A stretch of 64,000 bases of DNA, from contig CM043971.1 in assembly GCA_014529385.2 (NCBI GenBank), positions 82,813,340 through 82,877,339 on the forward strand, in the 5' to 3' direction. The notes beneath the pieces are model-generated. The model worked only from the letters and a program-made list of their open reading frames with translations. It ran no database searches and was not told where the DNA came from. The stretch comes from Adiantum capillus-veneris (lineage: Eukaryota > Streptophyta > Polypodiopsida > Polypodiales > Pteridaceae). Both the position numbers and the translations under genes were made by a program. Numbering within the stretch: the first letter of the stretch is position 1; each line of letters opens with the position of its first letter. Positions 55,489 to 64,000 of this stretch are shown piece by piece.

Positions 55489-57134
55489 TCATCCGGGAGG
55501 ACTCAGACTAGGAGGGGGGCAGGTATACAGGTATACAGGAGTTACAAAGCAGCTACAAGCGACAAACACAAAGAAAAACCAAAAATTATATTACAAGGGC
55601 AGTGTCTTACATGATTTTGCAATTTTTATGTTTGATTGCGGATATTGATAATATTTATGCCCTTATATACCTTGTTTTGCAACAAGAAGAGATCAAATGA
55701 TGAATTTGGGTCTCTAGACGTGTAAATATCACTAAATAAGAGTGTTTTTGGAGTTAAAAAGTGGAAAAAAATGGTAATCCAAGTCCAGAAATCACAAATA
55801 ACTGTATATTCATATACACAGAGTTACCAGGTATTTATTGTGTATGTTTGGAGTTTTTTGGCTTCAATTTGCTATTTTCCTTTATTTTTTATGATTTTCT
55901 TGATAAAAGTAAAAGAAAAATTAAAAAAGCAGGTGAAACGAGATCAGAAAAAAGAAAAGAATAGATGGTGATGATCCTAATGACAAGGGCAACCCATGGT
56001 AAAAATTGAGTACAATTCGGGAAAAGTTGCGGAAAGCCCGAAATGACAGAATTTTGGCAAAGTGGACAGATTTCTCAGAAACAGGTCAAACGGAGTCCAA
56101 ATTGAGAAATTTCAAATCCTAAAGTGCATTTCACGACGAGATAGGAGCACATGTCAAATTTGGTAACAAGTGATCCGGGAAGTCCGAAGTTAAGTATTTT
56201 TCACTTCACTTTCAAGCTCATTTCCACTATTACCTTCTTGGAGAGAGCAAAGAGCACACAGGAGCATCCGACCTTCTACCGCCTTCTACGACTACTACGA
56301 GAGCTCAGAGGACACCAGACATGAGAGGTAGACTCGTTGCCATAAGCTTTTGATGCTTATCATTAACTTTTGTCGCGAAAACTGACCAAAACCAAGAAAC
56401 AAGAGCAGACGGGGAATGCGGTAGAATGCTAGGTAGTGGCACAACCGCCTAACCAAACCTTGCAAGAACTTATAGGTGGGTTACCCTAGTATAGAAGATG
56501 GGTTTCTAACACTCAAAGCTCAAGAAAGAACGACTGGAAAATCCCTAGGTCAACAGAGCCTACAAGAGGCAGACAGGAAAAAGTTGTCGAAACGACACAA
56601 AACTTCTCAGGAAGCTTAACAACATCGAGGGCAATGCAACCATGGAGTATCTCCAGGTTTGGACCACCAAAATTAGGTCGGAACAACCGATTCGGCTGCG
56701 GACACACAAAGCGTCATTTTGGCATAACGTCTGAAATTGACGACCGAATGAAATGAAACTTCACAAGCAGCTTCAAATATACATGGATGACTTATGTTTG
56801 CAAGCAAAACCCAAAAGAAAGCTGATTCACTTACCGATGGTGAAAAAGACGCTTTAGGGCAACCAAAAGGAGAAAGATGGAGAACGGGAAGCCAAAGTCA
56901 AGTTCAACCAAATAGATGGCTTCACAACATATCCAATGAGCTGGAAATGCAACTCTTGAGAAGAAAAGTTGAAGAAATTCAACTCCAAGGCAAAAAGACG
57001 ACTTCGGAGACTGAAATGCCTATAAGGGGGCTTTTTAGCTAAACTAATGACTTATTAAGTTGAAAACTAGTTAGCAGGGCTTAGGGCACTAGCACAAAGC
57101 ATTCTTTGCACAAAAAGACCAACATTTCAAGAAA
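55489..57134. other. Post-pol non-coding region of element C, first part
   Basis: No conserved coding content. Very AT-rich at 55,640-55,970. Short frames at 55430-55971 and 56794-57042 are unrecognised. A 23-bp segment at 56775-56797 is identical to the RT catalytic-motif coding sequence at 51721-51743. GAGAGCTCAGAGGACACCAG-type sequence near 56,300 resembles a leader. Confidence 0.5.
56775..56797. repeat. Exact 23-bp copy of the RT YMDD-coding segment
   Basis: Same orientation and identical over 23 bp to 51721-51743; contains ATGGATGACTTATGT. The flanks are unrelated on both sides. Confidence 0.9.
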
Positions 57135-58145
57135 AGACATCATACGCGTATGATGTCTCACAGCATGAATTTCACATCCATTTCAACATTTGAGTGCATA
57201 GCCTCATTCCACATGTTAATCACATCCTATGAACCAAGTATCATGAGAATTGGAGTTAGAAAACCCAAGGAAAACCAAAAAGACGCAAAGTAGGCCATAA
57301 AATTGATTTTTGGTCCTAATTTTGTCAAAATAACTCCAAACTCATTGAAACTTTGTAGGATTGTTGATTAACACATCTACAAGCTATCTGGAACCAAAAA
57401 GCATCATTTTGACACAAAAGACATCATACGCGTATGATGTCTATTTGCACTTACAGAGCCAAAACTGCTCATTTGTCATCATGCATCCATTATATATACC
57501 TAATACATGCTACATATGAAATTTGGAACCATTTGGTCAAGAGGATCACCCCATTAGCCCAATTGAAGGAAAATCCTTCACCTAAAGCCTATTTTTGGCC
57601 CAAATCCAACATACTCAAGTCCAAACCAAGATTTGAGTAGATATAGTCCTTCCCTAGTACATGGGGAGTCCACAGAACCAATCCCATGCAAAATTGATGA
57701 AAAAGACATTATACGCGTATGATGTCTCCAGAGCCATTTTTAGCCCAAAATCTATCCAAACTTCATAAATCCACTGAATAAGCCTATCTAAAGCCAAATC
57801 CAAGCTTATAGAGAAATTTGGTCCAAAAATACACTAAAAGACATCATACGCGTATAATGTCTCACTATGTGATTTTGGCACCTCAGGGCTTCAACCACCA
57901 AACAGAAGTGATCTACATGCCATTTGAAGGTGAACCACCAAGTTTTATCCAATTTGGATCATAAAATCCAATTCCCTTTCAAAATTTTGCCAAGAGCCTG
58001 AACTGGACTAAACTGGCCAAAACTTGACCAAATGGGATCCAAACTCAAATCCAAGCATATGATACTCATGTATACACTATCAGCTACAAGCACAACCAAT
58101 ATGAAGTCATTTTGACAAAAAAGACATCATACGCGTATGATGTCT
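57135..58145. repeat. Second palindrome array of element C (five copies), upstream of the extra ORF
   Basis: Five copies of the same 24-bp palindrome as in the leader, at 57135-57158, 57419-57442, 57704-57727, 57839-57862 and 58122-58145. The third has one change in the left arm (ACATTATACG) and the fourth one in the right arm. Spacings are 284, 285, 135 and 283 bp. The last copy ends 166 nt before the ATG at 58312. Preceding words are shared with the leader array (AAATTGATGAAAAAGACAT at both 45426 and 57704), so the arrays are related. Confidence 0.95.
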
Positions 58146-58311
58146 CTAGCATGATTTTGAGCCCAGTTTGCATATTTTTTCACCTACCCTGCATCCTTAG
58201 GCCCTGAATAGCTCATGTTTCAATTTTCAAGTCATTTGAATAGTTAAAAGCTTCATTTCGGCTTTCAGTACTAAAAAGACGCTAACTTCTGAAATTGGAG
58301 TTACAGGATCC

Positions 58312-61300
58312 ATGGATTCCGCCAAGTCATCAGCAACAAAGAGAAAAAGACCGACAATCAAAGATGCTCTTGCAGAAGCAGAACCCTTTGACATTCCAGC
58401 AGAAACCCTCAAGCCAACCAAAACTTGGGTGGAGGAAGCAGTATTGGAGAAAGAGGGAATAAAGATCTACCAGGGGACTTTCAGTGACCCTCAAGGGCAA
58501 GCGGTGGATGTACCGATGATCCCACAGGAATTGGTAGATTATAGCAGGTCAGAAGACATCAGCAGGTACCTGGAAAGGGCAGACTTGCACAGTTTCTTCA
58601 CCTCGAGACCATCAGGTGTGGATACAAGAAGAGTGTACGAGTTGGCAAAATCCATTCAGAAGGATGGGAAAGCCACATTGACAGCCATGGATGGAGAGAA
58701 AGTAGAAGAACAGATCACTCCACAGCTCATTGCAGACGCATTGAAGCTGCACAACAAAGGGAGCTCTGTCAGGGAAAGAAGGGAGGCCATAGAGGTCTAT
58801 GGATCCAAGAAACAGAATGCAACCTATGGAGATATGGCGGACCAAAGAGCGGCAACCCTTTGCCGACTGTACAACCAGTTTCTCCATGTTTGCAGTAAAA
58901 GACCGCAAAAGTATACGACACCGCCCCATGCCATTACGACCACCATCACATGGGCATTAAAGAGCAATATGCCAAAAGAGGTGAATTACGCTCAACACAT
59001 CCACGAGCAAGTAATTGCCATGCACAACGAGAAGCCAAAGTACATAGGAGGAGCGGAAATTCTGACAAGAATAGCTTATGAAGCTATTGGAGCTAGAGAT
59101 CAGTGGCCAAAGGTTCCCTCCCAGAATGAGTGGCTTAGAGAAGCCGACGAGGAGGAAGAACAACCCGAAGTGTCCAAGAGGGCGTCCACAAGAGCACACC
59201 GGAAACTAGAAATAGTTTCAGAACCTGAAGAGGAGGTGGACGAGCCGCTTATGAAGAAAGTAAAGAAGAAGGTGGCTCCCAAGCAAACCAAAAGTCAAAA
59301 AGTGGCAAGAATGGAAAGACTAGTGGAGCAGTTTAGAGCAGAAAGAGCTCTAAAGGGTGACTTTGAAGAAAAGTGGGTGCTAGACCCCACCAAAGTCGGA
59401 ACTAGCTCAGCCAGGCCACATGTTGATCAATACGATCAATATATTAAAGCTTATGAGGAGTCAGAGGCTATACTGGAGCAGCAACCTGTCGAGCCATACA
59501 CTGAAGAGGAGGTACAGCTTTTAAAAGCTGAGCTGAAAAAGGACAACAAGGGGAAAGGGAAAGTGGATGAGTCTACTAAATCTCAAGAGAAAGACGGGGA
59601 AGCCGACAAGGGGAAAGCCAAGGAAGCTGAGGACAGATACCCCTCTATGACTGATGTACCAAGCCCGAAGAAGACGAAAAATATCGTGGAAGAGACCACA
59701 ATAGAGATGGACACAGATGATTTGGAAAAGCCGAAGGCCGAGACCAAAGAAAAGGAGATAGATCCAGTTCATCAAAAGAGAAATGATTATGAGGATCTGG
59801 TAGCGATAGGATACACTGAAGCAGAGGCCCTTAAGGCAGTTTATGGGATCACCCTACAAAAACAAGATGATCGGAGAGGGACGGAGGAAAAAACAAAGAG
59901 TACAAAAGAAAGTGAAGAGAAACTGGACGAACAGAACGTACTAGAAGAGCCGAAGCCAGTGGAGGTGGTGGCAGAAAGAGCTTTAGAGTTGACAGATGAA
60001 GATGAAAAAGACATGCACATGGTGCATGAACTGCTAGGCAAGATCAAAGAAAGATCCAGGGCAAAGGAAGTAGAGATTGAGACAGCCAAACAAAGGGAAG
60101 CAGAGTTGCATAGGAAATTAGAGAATGCTATGACTGAATCTCAAAGTCATAAAGCATCACTCTATGACACGGAAAACGAGAGAGACGGCTTGATACTCCA
60201 GCTAGCCAAGGCTTCAAGAGAGGTAACAAGTGCACAGGAAGCAAAGGAGCGGATAGAAGATGAGTTGGAGGCAGCCAAGGATGAGCTCATTGAGCTAAGG
60301 GAAAGAGTCGAGCTCCAAGAAAGAACAATCACTAGACTTAGGACTACCCCTAGAGCTAGCAGAGCAGGAACCGAACAAGAAGGAGTTATCATACCAGCTT
60401 TGGAAGACCAGGTCCGAAGCTTACAAAGAGAGCTGAGATTAGAGCAAGTGCAAAGGTTGCACATTGCGGAGGGATCATTGGCCTCAGAGGAGAGGCTCAC
60501 ATTAGAAAATCAAACACTACGGACAGAGAATGAGGCCCTCCGCAAACAGCTCCAAGATCTACAAGAGCAACAAAGAAGAGAGACAGAGACACCACACGAA
60601 GAATCAGGTGGAGCAGCCATAGAGCTACGAGAAACTAGAGAGGCAACCACAATTGAAGATCCAGCCCCAGCTCACGAGGTGGCCTCGACTTCAGGAATCT
60701 CTGAAGAAGAAGAACAAAGGCTCCATGACCAAATAGAAAAGTCAGCAGAGGAGAGTGCCAAGGCGGAAATGGAATGGGAGAGGAGACTCCTCATCTCCAT
60801 TAGACTTCAGGGATTAGACACAAAAGTGCTCCATGAAGAGTGGATGCAACCCAGCCTGCCTTTCCCTTTGATGAAATTTGAAGTGCTAAAGACGAAAAAG
60901 AGAATAGAGGAGGAGCAGTATGTCGCTCTTTACGAAGGCGACATCACAAAGGAGGAACAGTCAAAGAAGATAGTAGATTCACAACTTAGATGGATGAAAG
61001 GTTGGCTGAACAAATACCCAGCCTACCTAATCTACTTGGTGGAGGCACCAAAGGAGATTCGGGAGAATGCAACCTTCTGCCCGGTGCCAAGAGTCAGAAA
61101 CTGGAAAGAGCATGGCAAGATTGCAGAAAAGAAGCCAAATTGGCTTAATTATCCCAGGATGCCAGGACCAAAGGCAGGAGAGAGAATAGGTAAAGCCTAC
61201 ATGGTGAAAACCCTAACGGGCACCATCAAGCTCTTTACTGGCTCTCCTGACCTTTCGTGTCAGATGCTCAAGAAAATCTGCAGGACTCTCTTAGCTTGCA

Positions 61301-61419
61301 TTGAAGTGTTCGCACCAGATAAAGCCACGACCTCGAGTCTACTATCGACGGCCGACACAAGTACAACCTTCTCCAAAAGTGTTACACCTCCTATACCAAA
61401 GGATTATGTTTTTGCCTAG
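58312..61419 (+). CDS. Element C extra ORF: 1035-residue coiled-coil protein
   Basis: Uninterrupted 1035 codons from ATG 58312 (GGATCCATGG context). Basic N-terminus (SSATKRKRPT), possibly a nuclear signal. Residues about 70-280 form a globular region (LHSFFTSRPSGVDTRRVYEL; EEQITPQLIADALKLHNKGS; LCRLYNQFLHVCSKRPQKYT; PPHAITTTITWALKSNMPKE), which in layout resembles the plant-transposon domain found in Athila-type extra ORFs. This is inference, as no search was run. Residues about 290-520 are acidic and low-complexity with basic KKVKKKVAPKQTKSQK. About 590-800 is strongly heptad-like coiled coil (RERVELQERTITRLRT; QVRSLQRELRLEQVQRLHIA). The last 200 residues are globular again (SIRLQGLDTKVLHEEWMQPS; LRWMKGWLNKYPAYLIYLVE). 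No catalytic motif or transmembrane helix, so not an envelope protein by sequence. Confidence 0.85.
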   Translation: MDSAKSSATKRKRPTIKDALAEAEPFDIPAETLKPTKTWVEEAVLEKEGIKIYQGTFSDPQGQAVDVPMIPQELVDYSRSEDISRYLERADLHSFFTSRPSGVDTRRVYELAKSIQKDGKATLTAMDGEKVEEQITPQLIADALKLHNKGSSVRERREAIEVYGSKKQNATYGDMADQRAATLCRLYNQFLHVCSKRPQKYTTPPHAITTTITWALKSNMPKEVNYAQHIHEQVIAMHNEKPKYIGGAEILTRIAYEAIGARDQWPKVPSQNEWLREADEEEEQPEVSKRASTRAHRKLEIVSEPEEEVDEPLMKKVKKKVAPKQTKSQKVARMERLVEQFRAERALKGDFEEKWVLDPTKVGTSSARPHVDQYDQYIKAYEESEAILEQQPVEPYTEEEVQLLKAELKKDNKGKGKVDESTKSQEKDGEADKGKAKEAEDRYPSMTDVPSPKKTKNIVEETTIEMDTDDLEKPKAETKEKEIDPVHQKRNDYEDLVAIGYTEAEALKAVYGITLQKQDDRRGTEEKTKSTKESEEKLDEQNVLEEPKPVEVVAERALELTDEDEKDMHMVHELLGKIKERSRAKEVEIETAKQREAELHRKLENAMTESQSHKASLYDTENERDGLILQLAKASREVTSAQEAKERIEDELEAAKDELIELRERVELQERTITRLRTTPRASRAGTEQEGVIIPALEDQVRSLQRELRLEQVQRLHIAEGSLASEERLTLENQTLRTENEALRKQLQDLQEQQRRETETPHEESGGAAIELRETREATTIEDPAPAHEVASTSGISEEEEQRLHDQIEKSAEESAKAEMEWERRLLISIRLQGLDTKVLHEEWMQPSLPFPLMKFEVLKTKKRIEEEQYVALYEGDITKEEQSKKIVDSQLRWMKGWLNKYPAYLIYLVEAPKEIRENATFCPVPRVRNWKEHGKIAEKKPNWLNYPRMPGPKAGERIGKAYMVKTLTGTIKLFTGSPDLSCQMLKKICRTLLACIEVFAPDKATTSSLLSTADTSTTFSKSVTPPIPKDYVFA

Positions 61420-61475
61420 CTTCCACATGCAAACATTCGAAGAAGCTTTCTACACCGGCTTTTTCACCCACGAAA

Positions 61476-61725
61476 GATTCAATGATTCTAGATCCTGTTT
61501 CGTATAGCATTCGTTCGTAGTACAGATTTCAGTCACTTGCGTATTTTAGAACTTAGATTTGATTTCCTTAGTAGTGATTGTCATTAGAAGGTCGAGTAGG
61601 TGATTTGACACCCACCTAGTTGTTTCCATGCGCCTGCGGGTCAAGCTCCGTCCTCGTCTGACAAATTCTATTGTTGGTTGAGTTCTCGCTATTTAGCTTC
61701 CGCTAGCGGCGTAACCGCCTTAACA
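61476..61725 (+). repeat. Truncated 3' LTR of element C
   Basis: 250 bp matching 44225-44474, about 98 percent identical by eye. The first 714 bp of this LTR and the polypurine tract are missing: internal sequence ends about 56 bp after the extra ORF and joins at a GATTC word. The outer end TTAACA and the duplication after it are intact, so this was an internal deletion after insertion. Confidence 0.93.
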
Positions 61726-61730
61726 GGGTC
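61726..61730. repeat. Target-site duplication GGGTC, right copy
   Basis: Identical to 43506-43510. Confidence 0.9.
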
Positions 61731-62657
61731 CCGTGTCAATGCGAGACCCTTTGAGGCATTTTCGGGACCTATTTTGGTCCAAAACCCTGTCTCCGAGTGT
61801 CAGAATAGGCACATGGATAATCCTTTCTAAGGTTTTGGGGCGTTTTGGATGCTATGGTGTGGTAAAAAAATTGTCAAAATGTAGCAAAGTATACAAATTT
61901 AGATCAGCCCAAATCGTGTTTGAAGATTTTTTCTTTATAATAAAATATATGGATATTTACTTTTAAGGGTTTATGGACATCTCAATGCCATGGTCATTTT
62001 TCTAGGATCTTTGGACATGTTAAACACAGTGACAGATCAAAACTATCAATATTTATCTCGCTCACATAATATTGTAATAATAAAAACTTTATGATTTGAC
62101 ACAAAATACTTTGCAAGGTTTTAGGTCACGTCCACGTTTCTTTCGTTAAGTGTTAGAACGAAGTGTATCCACATAATATACAAGTGAGATCAAAGTTGTA
62201 ATTTTTAATTATTAGTTTAGATTTCACTAAAAATTGAAATGAAATATTTTTAAAATATACTCTATTGCAAATTGGATTATGCACTGTAGTCTACAATGTG
62301 TCTAGAGAGATGTCTTATAAGCCATAACGCAAGGGAATCTCTTCAGTGTCAACATACACATTAGTTAGTATGAGTAGTCTCTACTCTTCCCAAAGCGTCT
62401 CTACTCTTCCCAAAGCAAGCTTGATGATTGGGTTTCATATCATGATCTTGCAACATCTCTTCAATGGTAGTATGAGCATAAATTAAAATTGTGTTATATA
62501 CAACATCTTTCTTTTGTGAACAATTGAATAAATCAAATGATTAAATCAATATTTTCCTTGATTAGATGTATGTCTCGCTCGGTATTTTGTTTGCTCGAAA
62601 AAGTTCCCCGGTGTTTGGTAAAACTGAAATGTAGAGAGCGCTCTCAGAAGTTAGGAC
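61731..62657. other. Flanking DNA of element C, no gene seen
   Basis: AT-rich sequence with no coding content. It lies downstream, in the minus-strand sense, of a chromovirus polypurine tract, so part of it is probably the 3' LTR of that element; the LTR end is not identifiable. Confidence 0.4.
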
Positions 62658-62710
62658 AAGGGGGGAGTAATGTCCTAGTCTTACTGTTGCTTTGACATTA
62701 CTCCCCCCTT
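62658..62710. repeat. 17-bp inverted repeat at a polypurine tract / LTR junction
   Basis: AAGGGGGGAGTAATGTC (62658-62674) and its exact reverse complement (62694-62710), with a 19-nt loop. On the minus strand the 62710-62694 arm is the polypurine tract (AAGGGGGGAGTAA) followed by TGTC, the apparent start of the 3' LTR of the minus-strand chromovirus. Confidence 0.85.
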
Positions 62711-63660
62711 GGAGAAGCATTTTCCATCCTCGAAACAAAAGTGGACTATTTCTTCTTCAAAACACTAATGTTTTCCATAGTGGCACTGTCCTTAGGTCCT
62801 ATCAATTACACATGACCTATATCATGATAGTCAAGAATAAATTCAATTTCATGCAGGTTCAATGAAATCAACAAGAACATCTTGATTGATTACATTGTCG
62901 TCCCTATGTATGCGTTTATATAAATGGCTTAGAGGAAAAGGAGGATGAATACAAGAGTGTGTAGACCATATCTTCAACTTGCTTGAGTATTTTGAATGGA
63001 GCATAATATTAAGAGGTAACTAGATGGATAACCAATTTTTAGACTTTTTGAAGGTCTTGGAACACGTGAGAATACCTCTTCTTGTCTTTTTGTGAAAGTG
63101 ACCTCCCAACGTTTCTCATCAGCATACTTCTTATATATGTTCTATGCTCGCTGGATAGTTTGAGTAGCAAATTTTAGCATATCCTTATGGTCTTGGATAA
63201 AGTCCTTGACTTACTGAATTTTGTCAGTAGCCAACCCCACCATAAATGGTGAGCATGGTTGAAAACTGTATAGGAGCATGAAGGGACTAAACCTAGTTGT
63301 AACATGCTTAGAACTATTATAAGCAAACTCCAAAATAAGGAGATAATATTCCCAATTGGACTGCTTCTTGCTAACGTATGCTCTTAGCATATCCTCTAGC
63401 ACCCGATGGTCTTGGATGAAGTTCTTGACTTACTGAATTTTATGAGTAGCCAACCCCACCGTAACTGGTGATCATGGTTGAAAACCGTATAGAAGCATGA
63501 AGGGACTAAATCTAGTTGTAACATATTTTGCACTATTATAAGCAAACTCCAAAATAGGAAGATAATCTTCCCAATTGGATTTCATCCTGATAATGTATCA
63601 TCTAACACCTGATTAACACATTCAGTCTGCCCATCCGATGGTCCATAATACTGATCTTTA
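62711..63660 (-). pseudogene. pol: Chromovirus integrase 3' end, minus strand, with internal duplication
   Basis: Minus-strand reading gives the integrase core end (LEDMLRAYVSKKQSNWEYYL, LEFAYNSSKHVTTRFSPFML; 63402-63211) and then a C-terminal stretch (IYKKYADEKRWEVTFTKR; EEVFSRVPRPSKSLKIGYPS; about 63,150-63,000) of the kind preceding a chromodomain. The core segment is present twice, 219 bp (73 codons) apart (63191-63409 and 63410 to about 63,600). The rest is interrupted by stops. The element is cut off or decayed beyond about 63,700. Confidence 0.7.
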
Positions 63661-64000
63661 GTTGTGTTCCCAATTGTATAAAGATAGCCCTTGAGAAGTG
63701 ATAGTTAAACTTGGAATATTGCACTTGTTGTGACTAAAAAGCTTCATAGGTCTTCAAATACATGAATTTGCATGCTACTAGAGATATGTCTTTGCTATAC
63801 ACTAGGGCCCTTAATGCCTAATGTGCATGCATTAGCAAAAACTTATCCGAGCTTGCATTTCCATGATTGGAGTGTTGTGTGCTTACAATGCACCTAGCTT
63901 AGTTTATGCTCATAGCATACATGAAACTTGAGGGAATAGATGTGTAAATAGATCATGTGAAAACAAATAAATACTTTCCACTTTGAACTGTAGCAATTCG
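63661..64000. other. No further feature recognised
   Basis: Continuation upstream, in the minus-strand sense, of the chromovirus integrase. Words such as GGTCCATAATACTGATC at 63,640 fit integrase coding sequence, but no frame survives. Confidence 0.3.

Larger units (their letters stand above)
43511..61725 (+). mobile_element. Element C: 18.2-kb Athila-like Ty3/gypsy element with extra ORF
   Basis: Flanked by a perfect 5-bp duplication GGGTC. Layout: 5' LTR (43511-44474), PBS for tRNA-Asp, leader with four palindromes, gag, protease, linker, RT, RNase H, two zinc modules, integrase, second retropepsin-like domain with WIPK repeats (to 55488), a 2.8-kb non-coding region with five palindromes, a 1035-codon ORF (58312-61419), and a 3' LTR reduced to its last 250 bp. 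RT sequence, the tRNA-Asp PBS and a downstream ORF place it near Athila. The protein architecture is not one I know from that lineage. The shared 250 bp of the two LTRs differs at about five positions (all transitions by eye, 2 percent), so the insertion is fairly recent. Confidence 0.92.

Noticed and set aside
45010-58145. CRISPR-like array reading of the evenly spaced palindromes
   Set aside because: The repeats are perfect palindromes 125-288 bp apart within a plant retrotransposon, with no cas genes; the spacers are too long and the genome is eukaryotic.
58312-61419. Calling the extra ORF an envelope protein, as often done for Athila
   Set aside because: No signal peptide, transmembrane helix or cleavage site visible; the protein is a charged coiled-coil type.

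Overview
This window looks like heterochromatic or intergenic DNA from a large vascular-plant nuclear genome. It contains no rRNA, tRNA or complete host gene that I can support. It is built almost entirely of LTR retrotransposons of plant type: Ty1/copia with initiator-tRNA-Met primer sites, and Ty3/gypsy with tRNA-Asp-like primer sites or chromovirus-type pol. These are interleaved with GA/GT microsatellites and small tandem duplications. The species cannot be named from sequence alone.

Layout. 0.6-1.4 kb: minus-strand gypsy gag remnant. 1.8-5 kb: a 337-bp tandem duplication, unrecognised plus-strand ORFs, and a minus-strand stretch with three phase-0 exon-like segments plus a Lys/Glu-rich tail (a decayed gene). 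6.6-8.9 kb: a deleted, gag-only copia element with PBS, PPT and one full LTR. 9.1-14.7 kb: two fused, badly decayed gypsy pol fragments (A1, A2). 15.9-19.3 kb: decayed chromovirus gag-pol and its 3' LTR start. 19.9-25.6 kb: fragments, PPT/LTR boundaries and minisatellites. 25.8-42.0 kb: element B, a large Athila-like gypsy element with decayed gag-pol. A nearly complete Tork/Tnt1-like copia element (26,539-32,134, minus strand, 5-bp TSD AGATC) sits inside it just after the PBS. 43,511-61,725: element C, an 18.2-kb relative of B bounded by a perfect 5-bp TSD (GGGTC), with a 964-bp 5' LTR, a 3' LTR truncated to 250 bp, gag-pol with several frameshifts, and an uninterrupted 1035-codon extra ORF. 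62.7-63.7 kb: the 3' end of a minus-strand chromovirus.

The most unusual biology is in the B/C/A2 family. (1) Element C carries nine copies of a 24-bp CGCG-centred palindrome in two arrays, one upstream of gag and one upstream of the extra ORF. The spacings in the two arrays mirror each other and the last palindrome lies exactly 166 nt before the ATG in both. (2) Element B has a different 18-bp CGCG-centred palindrome repeated at 299 and 298 bp in the same leader position. (3) The pol polyprotein encodes two retropepsin-like domains, one before RT and one after integrase. (4) It also has two tandem integrase-type zinc-binding modules with identical HX6HX30CX2C spacing. My reading is that this is a distinct lineage near Athila, with a modular regulatory leader and possibly a self-encoded protein that recognises the palindromes. 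The architecture is seen directly; the function is inference.
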